Source of the DNA: Pseudomonas sp. CROZ-RG-20F-R04-15
Lineage (GTDB): Bacteria > Pseudomonadota > Gammaproteobacteria > Pseudomonadales > Pseudomonadaceae
Length of the DNA stretch: 64,000 nucleotides
NCBI RefSeq assembly: GCF_022662375.1
Contig: NZ_JAKNQL010000011.1
Coordinates: 1-64,000, forward strand
Direction: 5' to 3'
In this document: positions 54,639-62,630 of the stretch, piece by piece
Layout of the letters: every line of letters starts with the position of its first letter
How positions within the stretch are numbered: the stretch's first letter is position 1
Notes under the pieces: model-generated
The model's input: only the letters and a program-made list of their open reading frames with translations
What the model was told of the DNA's origin: nothing
Databases searched by the model: none
Made by a program: the position numbers and the translations under genes

Positions 54639-54705
54639 CTTCGCGAGCAGGCTCGCTCCCACCTTTGAAACGCATTCCCCTGTGGGAGCGAGCCTGCTCG
54701 CGAAG
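54639..54705. repeat. REP doublet
   Basis: CTTCGCGAGCAGGCTCGCTC and its inverse ending at 54705, about 19 bp between arms. Between divergent pssA and tetR genes. Confidence 0.9.
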
Positions 54706-54744
54706 ACGATTTTACAGCCAACAAAAACACCCGCTTGACCAAGG

Positions 54745-54758
54745 AGAACAATCGTTCT
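54745..54758 (+). promoter_or_regulatory. Candidate operator of the TetR gene
   Basis: AGAACAATCGTTCT is a palindrome at 12 of 14 bases and lies 12 bp before the tetR ATG. AGAAC-N4-GTTCT fits a TetR-family site, suggesting self-repression. Confidence 0.5.
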
Positions 54759-54770
54759 ACTGTTTGCCTC

Positions 54771-55334
54771 ATGAGCGAAATCACTAGCAACGACACACGC
54801 GACATCATTCTGGATGTCACCGAAAAGCTGATCTACAAAAGTGGCATCGCTGCCACCAGCATGGATCTTCTGGTGAAAACCGCCGGCGTCTCCAGAAAAA
54901 GCATTTACCGTTACTTTGCCGACAAGGACGCCTTGACCGTTGCCGCCCTGCAACGCCGCGATGTGCGCTGGATGCACTGGTACCGAAGCGCTGTCGATCA
55001 AGCCGAAACCCCGGCCGATCGCCTGCTCAATCTGTTTACCGTGCTCAGGAGCTGGTTCGCCTCGGAAGGTTTTCGCGGCTGCGCCTTCATCAACACCAGC
55101 GGCGAGACCGGCGATCCGCAGGACCCGGTGCGCCTGGTCGCCAAAGAACACAAACAGAAGCTGCTCGACTACGTGTGCGAGCTGTGTACCGAACATGGCG
55201 CCGAAGATCCGCAACTGCTGGCCAAACAGCTGCTGATCCTGATTGACGGTGCCATTACCGTAGCGCTTGTGATGGGTGATCACAGTGCCGCCGATAATGC
55301 GCAATGCATGGCGCGAAAGTTATTGGACCTGTAA
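54771..55334 (+). CDS. TetR-family transcriptional regulator
   Basis: This 187-residue repressor has an N-terminal HTH (ATSMDLLVKTAGVSRKSIYRYF, about 27-48) and a TetR_C ligand domain with FRGCAFINTSGE, like NemR/AcuR-type regulators. ATG at 54771; a TTG 36 bases upstream would put the palindrome inside the gene. The NTF2-like gene 55 bp downstream is the likely target. Confidence 0.88.
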   Translation: MSEITSNDTRDIILDVTEKLIYKSGIAATSMDLLVKTAGVSRKSIYRYFADKDALTVAALQRRDVRWMHWYRSAVDQAETPADRLLNLFTVLRSWFASEGFRGCAFINTSGETGDPQDPVRLVAKEHKQKLLDYVCELCTEHGAEDPQLLAKQLLILIDGAITVALVMGDHSAADNAQCMARKLLDL

Positions 55335-55389
55335 CGCCTTAATAAGCCGGACTTGTTGTTCAATTATTAATTAGATCGGGAGACTGAAC

Positions 55390-55869
55390 ATGTCTACTGC
55401 AGCCCAGGTACGTCCGCCATTGCCACCTTTCAACCGTGAATCGGCGATCGAGAAAGTTCGTCTGGCCGAGGATGGCTGGAACTCGCGTGATCCGGAACGG
55501 GTTTCGCTGGCTTACACCCTCGACACTAAATGGCGCAACCGCGCCGAATTCGCCAACAACCGTGAAGAGGCGAAGGCGTTTCTGACCCGTAAATGGGCGA
55601 AGGAACTGGATTACCGTTTGATCAAGGAACTGTGGGCTTACTCGGATACCCGCATCGCCGTGCGTTATGCCTATGAATGGCACGATGATTCGGGCAACTG
55701 GTTCCGCTCCTACGGCAATGAAAACTGGGAGTTCGATGAGCAAGGCCTGATGTTCCAGCGTTACGCGTGCATCAACGACATGCCGATCAAAGAGAGCGAA
55801 CGCAAGTTCCACTGGCCACTGGGCCGACGCCCGGATGATCACCCAGGCCTGTCCGACCTCGGTCTCTAA
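55390..55869 (+). CDS. NTF2-like protein (DUF1348 family)
   Basis: This 159-residue SnoaL/NTF2-fold protein is of the DUF1348 type (PPFNRESAIEKVRLAEDGWNS, KWRNRAEF, LIKELWAYSDTRIAVR, RYACINDMPI). The function of the family is not known to me; small-molecule binding or hydrolysis is typical of the fold. It follows a TetR gene on the same strand, so induction by a reactive compound is plausible. Confidence 0.85.
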   Translation: MSTAAQVRPPLPPFNRESAIEKVRLAEDGWNSRDPERVSLAYTLDTKWRNRAEFANNREEAKAFLTRKWAKELDYRLIKELWAYSDTRIAVRYAYEWHDDSGNWFRSYGNENWEFDEQGLMFQRYACINDMPIKESERKFHWPLGRRPDDHPGLSDLGL

Positions 55870-55885
55870 GACACCGTAGATCTAA

Positions 55886-55974
55886 TGTGGGAGCGAGCTT
55901 GCTCGCGAATGCGGTGTATCAGTAATCACAATATTTACTGAAAGGACGCCTTCGCGAGCAAGCTCGCTCCCACA
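55886..55974. repeat. REP doublet
   Basis: TGTGGGAGCGAGCTTGCTCG and the inverse ending at 55974, between convergent genes. Confidence 0.9.
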
Positions 55975-55989
55975 GGTTTTGCATAGGAT

Positions 55990-57072
55990 TCAGGCGACGG
56001 CGGCAGTCTTTTCTGCCTCCAGCTCGCGCACCAGCGGCAACACTCGCTCGCCGAAATACTGCACCTCTTCCTGAAAGTGCAGAAACCCCGCCAGCACCAG
56101 ATCCACCCCCACCGCTTTCAGCGCGACAATCCGCTCGGCAATTTGCAACGGCGTACCAATCAGATTGGTCTTGAAGCCATCGTTGTACTGCACCAGATCC
56201 TCAAACGTCGATTTCGCCCAGTTGCCCTCACCTTCCGGCGACGCCCTGCCCGCCTGTTTCGCCGCGTCGCCAAACGCATTCACTGCCTCTGGATCCGCCT
56301 GATCGATGATCTGCGCCAGTACGGCTCTGGCCTCTTCTTCGGTGTCACGGGCGATGACAAAGGCATTCACACCAACCTTCACCGAATGATTGTTCGCCGC
56401 TGCTTTGGTACGAATATCGTCGACCTGCGCCTTGATCCCTTCAACGCTGTTGCCATTGGTGAAATACCAGTCCGACACCCGCGCCGCCATGTCCCGTGCC
56501 GCACGGGAACTGCCGCCCTGAAAGATCTCCGGACGGCCCAAGGGTTTCGGTTTCAGGCTGTAGTTGTCGAAACGGTAGAAGTCGCCGCGAAAGGTGAAGT
56601 TGTCCTGACTCCACACGCCGCGCAATGAGCGAATGAACTCCTCGGAACGACGATAACGCTCGTCATGCTCCAGCCAATGCTCGCCGATGGCCTGAAACTC
56701 GCCTTTGAACCAGCCGCTGACGATGTTCACCGCGATGCGGCCGTTGGTGAGTTGATCGATGGTTGCCAGTTGCTTGGCCGCCAGCGCCGGCTGCCACGGA
56801 CCGGGCAGGATCGCTGCAATTACCTTGAGTTTGCTGGTGGCCGCGAGCAACGCGTGGCTGAACGCGACTGACTCATGCTGAAACTCGGCACCGTAACCGG
56901 CGGTGAAGCGGATCTGCGTCAGCGCATATTCGAACCCGGCCGCTTCGGCGATCTGTGCCAGTTTGCGGTTGTAGTCGATGCCCCAATCGGTGCGCTGTTC
57001 GATCTTGCTGACCACCAGCCCACCGCTGACGTTCGGCACCCAGTAGGCAAATTTCACGGCTTGCTGACTCAT
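55990..57072 (-). CDS. sfnG: FMNH2-dependent monooxygenase, SfnG-like (dimethyl sulfone)
   Basis: This 360-residue bacterial luciferase-family enzyme has FAYWVPNVSGGLVVSKIEQR, SGWFKGEFQAIGEHWLEHDE and EIFQGGSSRAARDMAARVSD. These are typical of SfnG, which turns dimethyl sulfone into methanesulfinate for sulfur supply. Start MSQQAVKF at 57072. Family neighbours such as sfnR or ssu genes are absent here. Another alkanesulfonate-type substrate is possible. Confidence 0.85.
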   Translation of the reverse strand: MSQQAVKFAYWVPNVSGGLVVSKIEQRTDWGIDYNRKLAQIAEAAGFEYALTQIRFTAGYGAEFQHESVAFSHALLAATSKLKVIAAILPGPWQPALAAKQLATIDQLTNGRIAVNIVSGWFKGEFQAIGEHWLEHDERYRRSEEFIRSLRGVWSQDNFTFRGDFYRFDNYSLKPKPLGRPEIFQGGSSRAARDMAARVSDWYFTNGNSVEGIKAQVDDIRTKAAANNHSVKVGVNAFVIARDTEEEARAVLAQIIDQADPEAVNAFGDAAKQAGRASPEGEGNWAKSTFEDLVQYNDGFKTNLIGTPLQIAERIVALKAVGVDLVLAGFLHFQEEVQYFGERVLPLVRELEAEKTAAVA

Positions 57073-57244
57073 TGGCGTGTCCTCGGGACATTTGCGGAGA
57101 TGGGAGTGGTAGAGCAGCAAGCGTGCCAGGGCTGGAATGCCCGGGTTTGTTGGGTTTCCCGGCTATCGAGATGTTTTTTTAAGGGGGATTTGTTGGCTGG
57201 ATGTTGAGTGGGCAACAGTAAGTTTTTCATTGGCTGGGATGCCG

Positions 57245-57340
57245 CCTTCGCGAGCAAGCTCGCTCCCACAGGGGATTTGTAGTGAATATTGATTTTGTGA
57301 ACACCCCAAAAAACTGTGGGAGCGAGCCTGCTCGCGAAGG
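57245..57340. repeat. REP doublet
   Basis: CCTTCGCGAGCAAGCTCGCT and the inverse ending at 57340. The rest of the 359-bp gap between sfnG and the TSUP gene (57073-57431) shows a T7 run at 57174 but no gene. Confidence 0.88.
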
Positions 57341-57431
57341 CATCAGACGGGTCGCCGCAACACTTGGAAATGAGTAACATGACCGCCCTCCCCGCAGCCA
57401 AATCTGCGCCCTGCCGAATAAGCCGATTTCC

Positions 57432-58211
57432 ATGCCTTTCGAACTCAGCGTTGACCTCACCACCCTGGCCATTCTGGCCCTTGTCGCTTTCATTGCCGGT
57501 TTCATCGACGCCATCGCCGGCGGCGGTGGTCTGTTGACCACCCCGGCGCTGCTGACCGCAGGCCTACCGCCGCATCTGGTGCTGGGCACCAACAAACTGA
57601 GCTCAACGTTTGGCTCGGCCACCGCCAGTTTCACCTTTTACCGCCGCAAACTGTTCCACCCACGGCAGTGGGTGCACGCGATTGTCGGCACGCTGGTCGG
57701 CGCATTGGCCGGTGCTATCGTCGCCCATTACCTGCCGGCCGAATGGCTGAACAAGATGCTCCCGGTCATCGTCTTCGCTTGCGGTCTGTATCTGTTGTTC
57801 GGCGGCACGCCAAAAGCGCCGCTGGACAGCGATGCGCCGATCAAAAAGAAATGGCAGTCGACCCAAGGCTTCAGCCTCGGTTTCTATGACGGTGTGGCGG
57901 GGCCTGGCACTGGCGCATTCTGGACGGTGAGCAGCCTGCTGCTTTACCCGATCGACCTGGTCAAGGCCAGCGGCGTGGCGCGCAGCATGAACTTCGTCAG
58001 CAACATTGCGGCGCTGTCGGTGTTCGTGTTTTCCGGGCAGGTGGACTGGATCATCGGCCTGAGCATGGGCCTGTCGGTAATGGTCGGCGCATTCTTTGGC
58101 GCGCGCACCGCGATCAGCGGTGGCGCCAAGTTCATTCGTCCGGTGTTCATCACCGTGGTGCTGGGTTTGACCGTGCGCCTAGCCTGGCAGCACTGGTTCA
58201 GCGTGGCCTAA
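57432..58211 (+). CDS. TSUP-family membrane permease (TauE/SafE, YfcA-like)
   Basis: This 259-residue protein has eight predicted helices and the TSUP motifs FIDAIAGGGGLLTTPALL and LGTNKLSSTFGSATA. A repeat of the motif comes in the second half (YDGVAGPGTGAFW). TSUP proteins move sulfite, sulfoacetate, taurine or other anions; YfcA-like members are poorly defined. Its 3' end overlaps nudC by 33 bp in convergent orientation. Confidence 0.88.
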   Translation: MPFELSVDLTTLAILALVAFIAGFIDAIAGGGGLLTTPALLTAGLPPHLVLGTNKLSSTFGSATASFTFYRRKLFHPRQWVHAIVGTLVGALAGAIVAHYLPAEWLNKMLPVIVFACGLYLLFGGTPKAPLDSDAPIKKKWQSTQGFSLGFYDGVAGPGTGAFWTVSSLLLYPIDLVKASGVARSMNFVSNIAALSVFVFSGQVDWIIGLSMGLSVMVGAFFGARTAISGGAKFIRPVFITVVLGLTVRLAWQHWFSVA

Positions 58212-59009
58212 GCGCCGCGCCACGTAGACGTCGATCAGGTAACGGGCAATCGACTTGGACGCCGGCAGCGGCGGCAGGTCGTGCACGTTGAACCACTGGG
58301 CGTCTTCGATCTCGTCTTCCTGACAGACAATCTCGCCACCGGCGTATTCGGCATGGAAGCCGAGCATCATCGAGTGCGGGAACGGCCAGCACTGGCTGCC
58401 CAGATACTGAATGTTCTTCACCTCGATCTGCACTTCCTCGCGTACTTCCCGAATCAGGCAATCCTCGGCCGACTCGCCCGGTTCGGCAAACCCGGCCAGC
58501 GTGCTGTAAACCCCGGTGACGAAACGCGGTGAACGTGCCAGCAGAATCTCGTCGCCGCGAGTGATCAGCACAATCATGCTCGGCGAAATACGCGGATAAC
58601 TGCGCAAGTCGCACGGCTGGCAATACATCGCCCGCTCGCGCGGCACCTGCGTCATCGCCTGCCCGCAGTTGCCGCAGAAGCGGTGTTCGCGAGCCCAGGT
58701 GCCGATCTGCGCGGCGTAACCGAGGACTTTGTAGATCGTGTGATCGCCATCGAGCATGAACGCCCGCAGACCTTTCCAGTTGCAACCCGGCACTTCGCTG
58801 GCACTGCGCAGTTCGAGCAGGTACACCGGCTCGCCATCGAGATGGCCAATACCGTGCTCGGCGAGGATCGACAGGTCCTGACGCTTGAGCCATTCCCGAG
58901 GGAACAACGCGCCGTTGTCATCGAACAGAAAGCCGTCCGGGCTGCGCGCCACGGCCCAGCCGCCGGGTTGATCGGTATCGAGTACTGCAGTGGTCCAGCG
59001 AGATGTCAT
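58179..59009 (-). CDS. nudC: NAD+ diphosphatase / deNADding enzyme NudC
   Basis: This 276-residue Nudix hydrolase has a zinc site (FCGNCG and YCQPC, about 112-132) and the Nudix box GFAEPGESAEDCLIREVREE. The NudC motif SQPWPFPxS appears as SQCWPFPHS, with Cys in place of Pro. It hydrolyses NAD(H) and NAD caps on RNA. Gap to the following hydratase gene is 6 bp on the same strand. Confidence 0.93.
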   Translation of the reverse strand: MTSRWTTAVLDTDQPGGWAVARSPDGFLFDDNGALFPREWLKRQDLSILAEHGIGHLDGEPVYLLELRSASEVPGCNWKGLRAFMLDGDHTIYKVLGYAAQIGTWAREHRFCGNCGQAMTQVPRERAMYCQPCDLRSYPRISPSMIVLITRGDEILLARSPRFVTGVYSTLAGFAEPGESAEDCLIREVREEVQIEVKNIQYLGSQCWPFPHSMMLGFHAEYAGGEIVCQEDEIEDAQWFNVHDLPPLPASKSIARYLIDVYVARRLGHAEPVLPG

Positions 59010-59015
59010 GGTTTC

Positions 59016-59828
59016 TCAGTCCAGAAATTCGGGTTTCTGTTTGCTCATATGGGCCGCCATGGCCACGCGCAAGTCGGTGGATTGCAACATGGCGGCGTTC
59101 CAGGTGGCAACGTATTCGAGGCCGTCGTCGATGCGATGGTCGCGCATGTAGCTGATCATTTCCTTGGTGCCGGTGACCGCGATCGGCGATTTCGAGGCGA
59201 TTTCACGGGCGATGTCGAGCACGCCTTCGAGCAGCGCGTCCTTGTCGCTGTACACGCGATTGACCAGGCCAATGCTGCGCGCTTCGTCAGCGCCGAAGGT
59301 GCGACCGGTGTACGCCAGTTCACGCAGCATGCCGTCACCGATGATCCGTGGCAACCGTTGCAAAGTGCCAACATCAGCGGCCATGCCGATATCGATTTCC
59401 TTGATCGAGAATTGCGCGTCCTCGGCGGCGTAACGCATATCGCACGCGGCGATCAGATCGATGGCGCCACCCAGGCAATAACCCTGAATCGCTGCAAGCA
59501 CCGGTTTGCGGCAGTTGTCGACGGCGTTGAACGAGGCTTGCAGGGTGAGGATCTTGCGGCGCAGCAGGCGCGCGTTGCGGCCGACGTCCTTGCCCAGTTC
59601 ATTGGCCACGCCGGCCAGCATCATCAAGTCGATGCCGGAAGAAAAGTGTTTACCGTTGCCACTGAGCACCACCACGCGCACTTCATCGGTATCGTCGACC
59701 CACTGGAAAATCTCGACGATCTCGCTCCAGAACGCCGCGTTCATCGAATTGATCTTTTCCGGGCGATTGATCTGCACATGGGCGATGTTATCGGCCAGTT
59801 CGACGCTGAAGGCGGAGTATTGAGTCAT
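59016..59828 (-). CDS. Enoyl-CoA hydratase/isomerase, dienoyl-CoA isomerase-like
   Basis: This 270-residue crotonase has HFSSGIDLMMLAGVANELG, GYCLGGAIDLIAACDMRYA (oxyanion hole) and FSIKEIDIGMAADVGTLQRLPR. The Asp/Glu layout in that last segment resembles delta3,5-delta2,4-dienoyl-CoA isomerase, an auxiliary enzyme for unsaturated fatty acids. It is 6 bp upstream of nudC on the minus strand. Confidence 0.88.
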   Translation of the reverse strand: MTQYSAFSVELADNIAHVQINRPEKINSMNAAFWSEIVEIFQWVDDTDEVRVVVLSGNGKHFSSGIDLMMLAGVANELGKDVGRNARLLRRKILTLQASFNAVDNCRKPVLAAIQGYCLGGAIDLIAACDMRYAAEDAQFSIKEIDIGMAADVGTLQRLPRIIGDGMLRELAYTGRTFGADEARSIGLVNRVYSDKDALLEGVLDIAREIASKSPIAVTGTKEMISYMRDHRIDDGLEYVATWNAAMLQSTDLRVAMAAHMSKQKPEFLD

Positions 59829-59941
59829 GGCAGTGATCCTTTACCGGGCTGAAAATGAGGCCCGAACTATAACAAGGCATCACGGCGGCGGTTCGGCCAA
59901 ATGCGGGACTGTCCTGAGATTTGTGTTGTCTGTGCCGACCT

Positions 59942-60010
59942 CTTCGCGAGCAGGCTCGCTCCCACATTTTGAAATGCGCTCCCCCTGTGGGAGCGAGCCT
60001 GCTCGCGAAG
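59942..60010. repeat. REP doublet
   Basis: CTTCGCGAGCAGGCTCGCTC and the inverse ending at 60010, between the hydratase gene start and the CorA-like gene end. Confidence 0.9.
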
Positions 60011-60032
60011 ACGTCCGATCAGTCACTACAAA

Positions 60033-60956
60033 TCATCGAGCCAACCGCCGCAGCCCAAACAACATCCCCCCCGCCCCCAGCAACATCACCGCCAGAAACA
60101 GCGGATAGGAAATCCACCACGGCGTCCCGGCCGTCATCATGCTGAACTCCGACATCCCGCCAATGCTCGCAATCAAATTCAACGGCAGAAACACCACGTT
60201 GATCAACGTCAGTTTGCGCAGCAGGTTGTTCATGCTGTTGTTCATCAGATTGCCGCGCGCATCGATCAACCCGGAAAACACCGTTGAGTAGATCTCCGCC
60301 TGCTTGTAGCACTGGTTGTTTTCGATGATCAGGTCGTCGATCAGACCGAGCGCTTCACTGCCGAAATGCTGCTTCTCGGCATGATTGCGCAGGCGCGTCA
60401 GGACTGCGCCGTTGCTGTGCAGCGCGTTGATGTAATAGATCAGGCTTTCGCTGAGGTTGAACATCTGCACCAGATGCTGGTTCTGCATCGAGGCGTTGAA
60501 TTTCTGCTGCAGTTCGCGGGCGACCAGTTTGATCACCTTCAAATGGCCGAGGTAGTGATGGATGTTGTTGAACAGCAGGTCGAGCAACACATCCAGCGGC
60601 GTATTCAACGACTGGCGGGTGCCGAGGCCGTGCAGCGGCGTGTCGTCGGTGGCGATCACCAGAAGTTGTCCCGGCGCGAACAACAATCCGCACGACGACA
60701 CTTCAAACGCCAGACTGCCGCCACCGGAATAGTTTTCCGGACGCTTCCAGATCAGGAACAAATGGTCGGGGTGAAACTCGATGCGTGACACCTCGTCGGG
60801 GTCCAGCGCTGACGCCAGTGCATGCTCATCGACCTTGAAATGACTGTGCAGCAAGTCGCGCTCGGCGGCATCCGGGTTGCTGAAGAGCATGACCTCGGCG
60901 TCCAGTCGCTCGACCCGCTGCAAGGCGCCGTGGCTCAGTGCAAAGCTGTTGATCAT
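60033..60956 (-). CDS. CorA-like membrane protein
   Basis: This 307-residue protein has a large soluble N-domain with CorA-type features (FLIWKRPENYSG, LLFAPGQLLVIATDD) and two C-terminal helices (about 245-270 and 282-300). The GMN filter motif of CorA appears as GMS (IGGMSEFSM). It is thus a divergent metal-ion transporter or a relative with another role. Start MINSFAL at 60956. It follows the ATP-grasp gene by 7 bp, so they are probably co-transcribed. Confidence 0.85.
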   Translation of the reverse strand: MINSFALSHGALQRVERLDAEVMLFSNPDAAERDLLHSHFKVDEHALASALDPDEVSRIEFHPDHLFLIWKRPENYSGGGSLAFEVSSCGLLFAPGQLLVIATDDTPLHGLGTRQSLNTPLDVLLDLLFNNIHHYLGHLKVIKLVARELQQKFNASMQNQHLVQMFNLSESLIYYINALHSNGAVLTRLRNHAEKQHFGSEALGLIDDLIIENNQCYKQAEIYSTVFSGLIDARGNLMNNSMNNLLRKLTLINVVFLPLNLIASIGGMSEFSMMTAGTPWWISYPLFLAVMLLGAGGMLFGLRRLAR

Positions 60957-60963
60957 CGGTGTT

Positions 60964-62538
60964 TCACCAGGCCTGACCGCGACGTTTGAGTTCCAGACGG
61001 CGCACGAACTCATCCAGCACCAGTGAATACAGATCGTCGTGCAAATAAGCGTCTTCGATGCCGGCGTCGAGGTTGGGGTTGTCGTTGACTTCGATCACCA
61101 CAACCTTGTCGCCCGCCTGTTTCAGATCGACGCCGTAGAGGCCGTCGCCGATCAGATTGGCAGTCTTCACCGCCAGCTCGACCACCGCGCGCGGTGCTTC
61201 GTGGATCGCCATCGTCCGGCATTCGCCGTTGACGTCCTGGCCTTTGGCCTTGTGGTTGTAGATTTGCCAGTGACCTTTGGACATGAAGTATTGGCAGGCG
61301 AAGATCGGTTTGCGGTTGAGCACGCCGATGCGCCAGTCGTACTCGGTGTAGAAAAACTCCTGAGCCAGCAGCAATACCGAGTGTTCAAACAGTTCGGCGG
61401 TGGCTTCAAGCAAGGCCTGCTGGCTTTCGACCTTGATCACCCCACGGGAAAAACAACCGTCGGGGATTTTCAATACCAACGGAAAGCCAAGGCGCTCACC
61501 CACACGTTCGAAGTCTTCGGGTCGCTCCTTGTAGAGGATTTCGGTGGCGGGCATGCCCAACTGATGGCTGTTGAGCAGATCGGTCAGATAGACCTTGTTG
61601 GTGCAGCGCAGGATCGATGTCGGGTCGTCCATCACCACCAGACCTTCGCTCTCGGCCTTCTTGGCGAAGCGATAGGTGTGGTTGTCGACGCTGGTGGTTT
61701 CGCGGATCAGCAAACCGTCGTACTCGGCTAGCCGTGCATAATCCTTCCGTTCGATCAGCTCGACATCAATACCCATGGTTTTGCCAACCCGGACGAAATT
61801 CGCCAGTGCCTTGCTGTTGGAGGGCGGCAACGCTTCCTGTGGATCGTGCAAAATTGCCAGGTCGTAGCGCGCTACTTGCGGCGAGCGCGGCACTCGCCAG
61901 ACTTTACGGCTGAAGCCGTCCAGCGCATTGGCGAATTGATCTTCCTGATCATCGCGCAACTTGTGCAAGGCGCCGGACTTTATACCTTCGATGTGCCAGC
62001 CGTTAGTTCGGCGAAACTCAACTAACAGAATCGGACAGGGAAACACTTCAAACAACTGCCGCGCCAGATCCTGTAATGGCTCGATATGTGTTCGGCCAAA
62101 ATACAGGGTCAGCGTAAAACCTTCGGTATCACTGTAGAGATGATGACTGAGGGCTTTCTCCAGGGTTTTGTCGAGATCGTCCAGTGCCAGGCCGTAGAGT
62201 GATTTTTTCGTCAGTTCGCTGATGGTGCGCACCGACGGAATCACCTTGTGCCCGCGGGCTTCGGCCAGCAACGAGCAGTAGTAGCCGTGGCCGAGGTACT
62301 TGTAGCTGCGGCACAGATTGATCACCTGCACACGTTTTCCCGTCTCGCTGTCGCAGCTGTGCTCGAGGTACTCCTGAGCCGTCACGATGTCTTCACTGGG
62401 GAAGTATGAAGCCCAGTCTTCCTTGCGCTCGACAATGATTACAACCTGGCTGGATGTTTTGATCGCCGAGTTTAAATAAGTTGCCGCCGGCAAACTTTGC
62501 TCGGATACTTCGCGCCAATGACCCTGTACCGCTGACAT
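60964..62538 (-). CDS. RimK-like ATP-grasp ligase with RLAN N-domain
   Basis: This 524-residue protein has an N-terminal RLAN-like domain (about 30-190: VVIIVERKEDWASYFPSEDI, CRSYKYLGHGYYCSLLAEA) and a C-terminal ATP-grasp domain (about 300-510). ATP-grasp motifs are LVLKIPDGCFSRGV, EYDWRIGVLNRKPIF and the metal site VIEVNDNPNLDAG. Such ligases join amino acids to a carboxyl via an acyl phosphate, often on peptides or proteins. The acceptor is unknown. It is divergent from a GNAT-C39 peptidase gene with 92 bp between and followed by the CorA-like gene. Start at 62538. Confidence 0.9.
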   Translation of the reverse strand: MSAVQGHWREVSEQSLPAATYLNSAIKTSSQVVIIVERKEDWASYFPSEDIVTAQEYLEHSCDSETGKRVQVINLCRSYKYLGHGYYCSLLAEARGHKVIPSVRTISELTKKSLYGLALDDLDKTLEKALSHHLYSDTEGFTLTLYFGRTHIEPLQDLARQLFEVFPCPILLVEFRRTNGWHIEGIKSGALHKLRDDQEDQFANALDGFSRKVWRVPRSPQVARYDLAILHDPQEALPPSNSKALANFVRVGKTMGIDVELIERKDYARLAEYDGLLIRETTSVDNHTYRFAKKAESEGLVVMDDPTSILRCTNKVYLTDLLNSHQLGMPATEILYKERPEDFERVGERLGFPLVLKIPDGCFSRGVIKVESQQALLEATAELFEHSVLLLAQEFFYTEYDWRIGVLNRKPIFACQYFMSKGHWQIYNHKAKGQDVNGECRTMAIHEAPRAVVELAVKTANLIGDGLYGVDLKQAGDKVVVIEVNDNPNLDAGIEDAYLHDDLYSLVLDEFVRRLELKRRGQAW

Positions 62539-62630
62539 AGAGATTGATCCGTTGGAGAACAAGACCTTTTCTATTAAGCACGAAGTTTTTCGAAAGTCTC
62601 GTTTCGTTACGTAACTTTTACGGTGGTCAT

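Noticed and set aside
53211..55304. A 697-codon frame that would extend PssA.
   Set aside because: It crosses a REP doublet and runs antisense to tetR. PssA length and homology fit a start at 54554.
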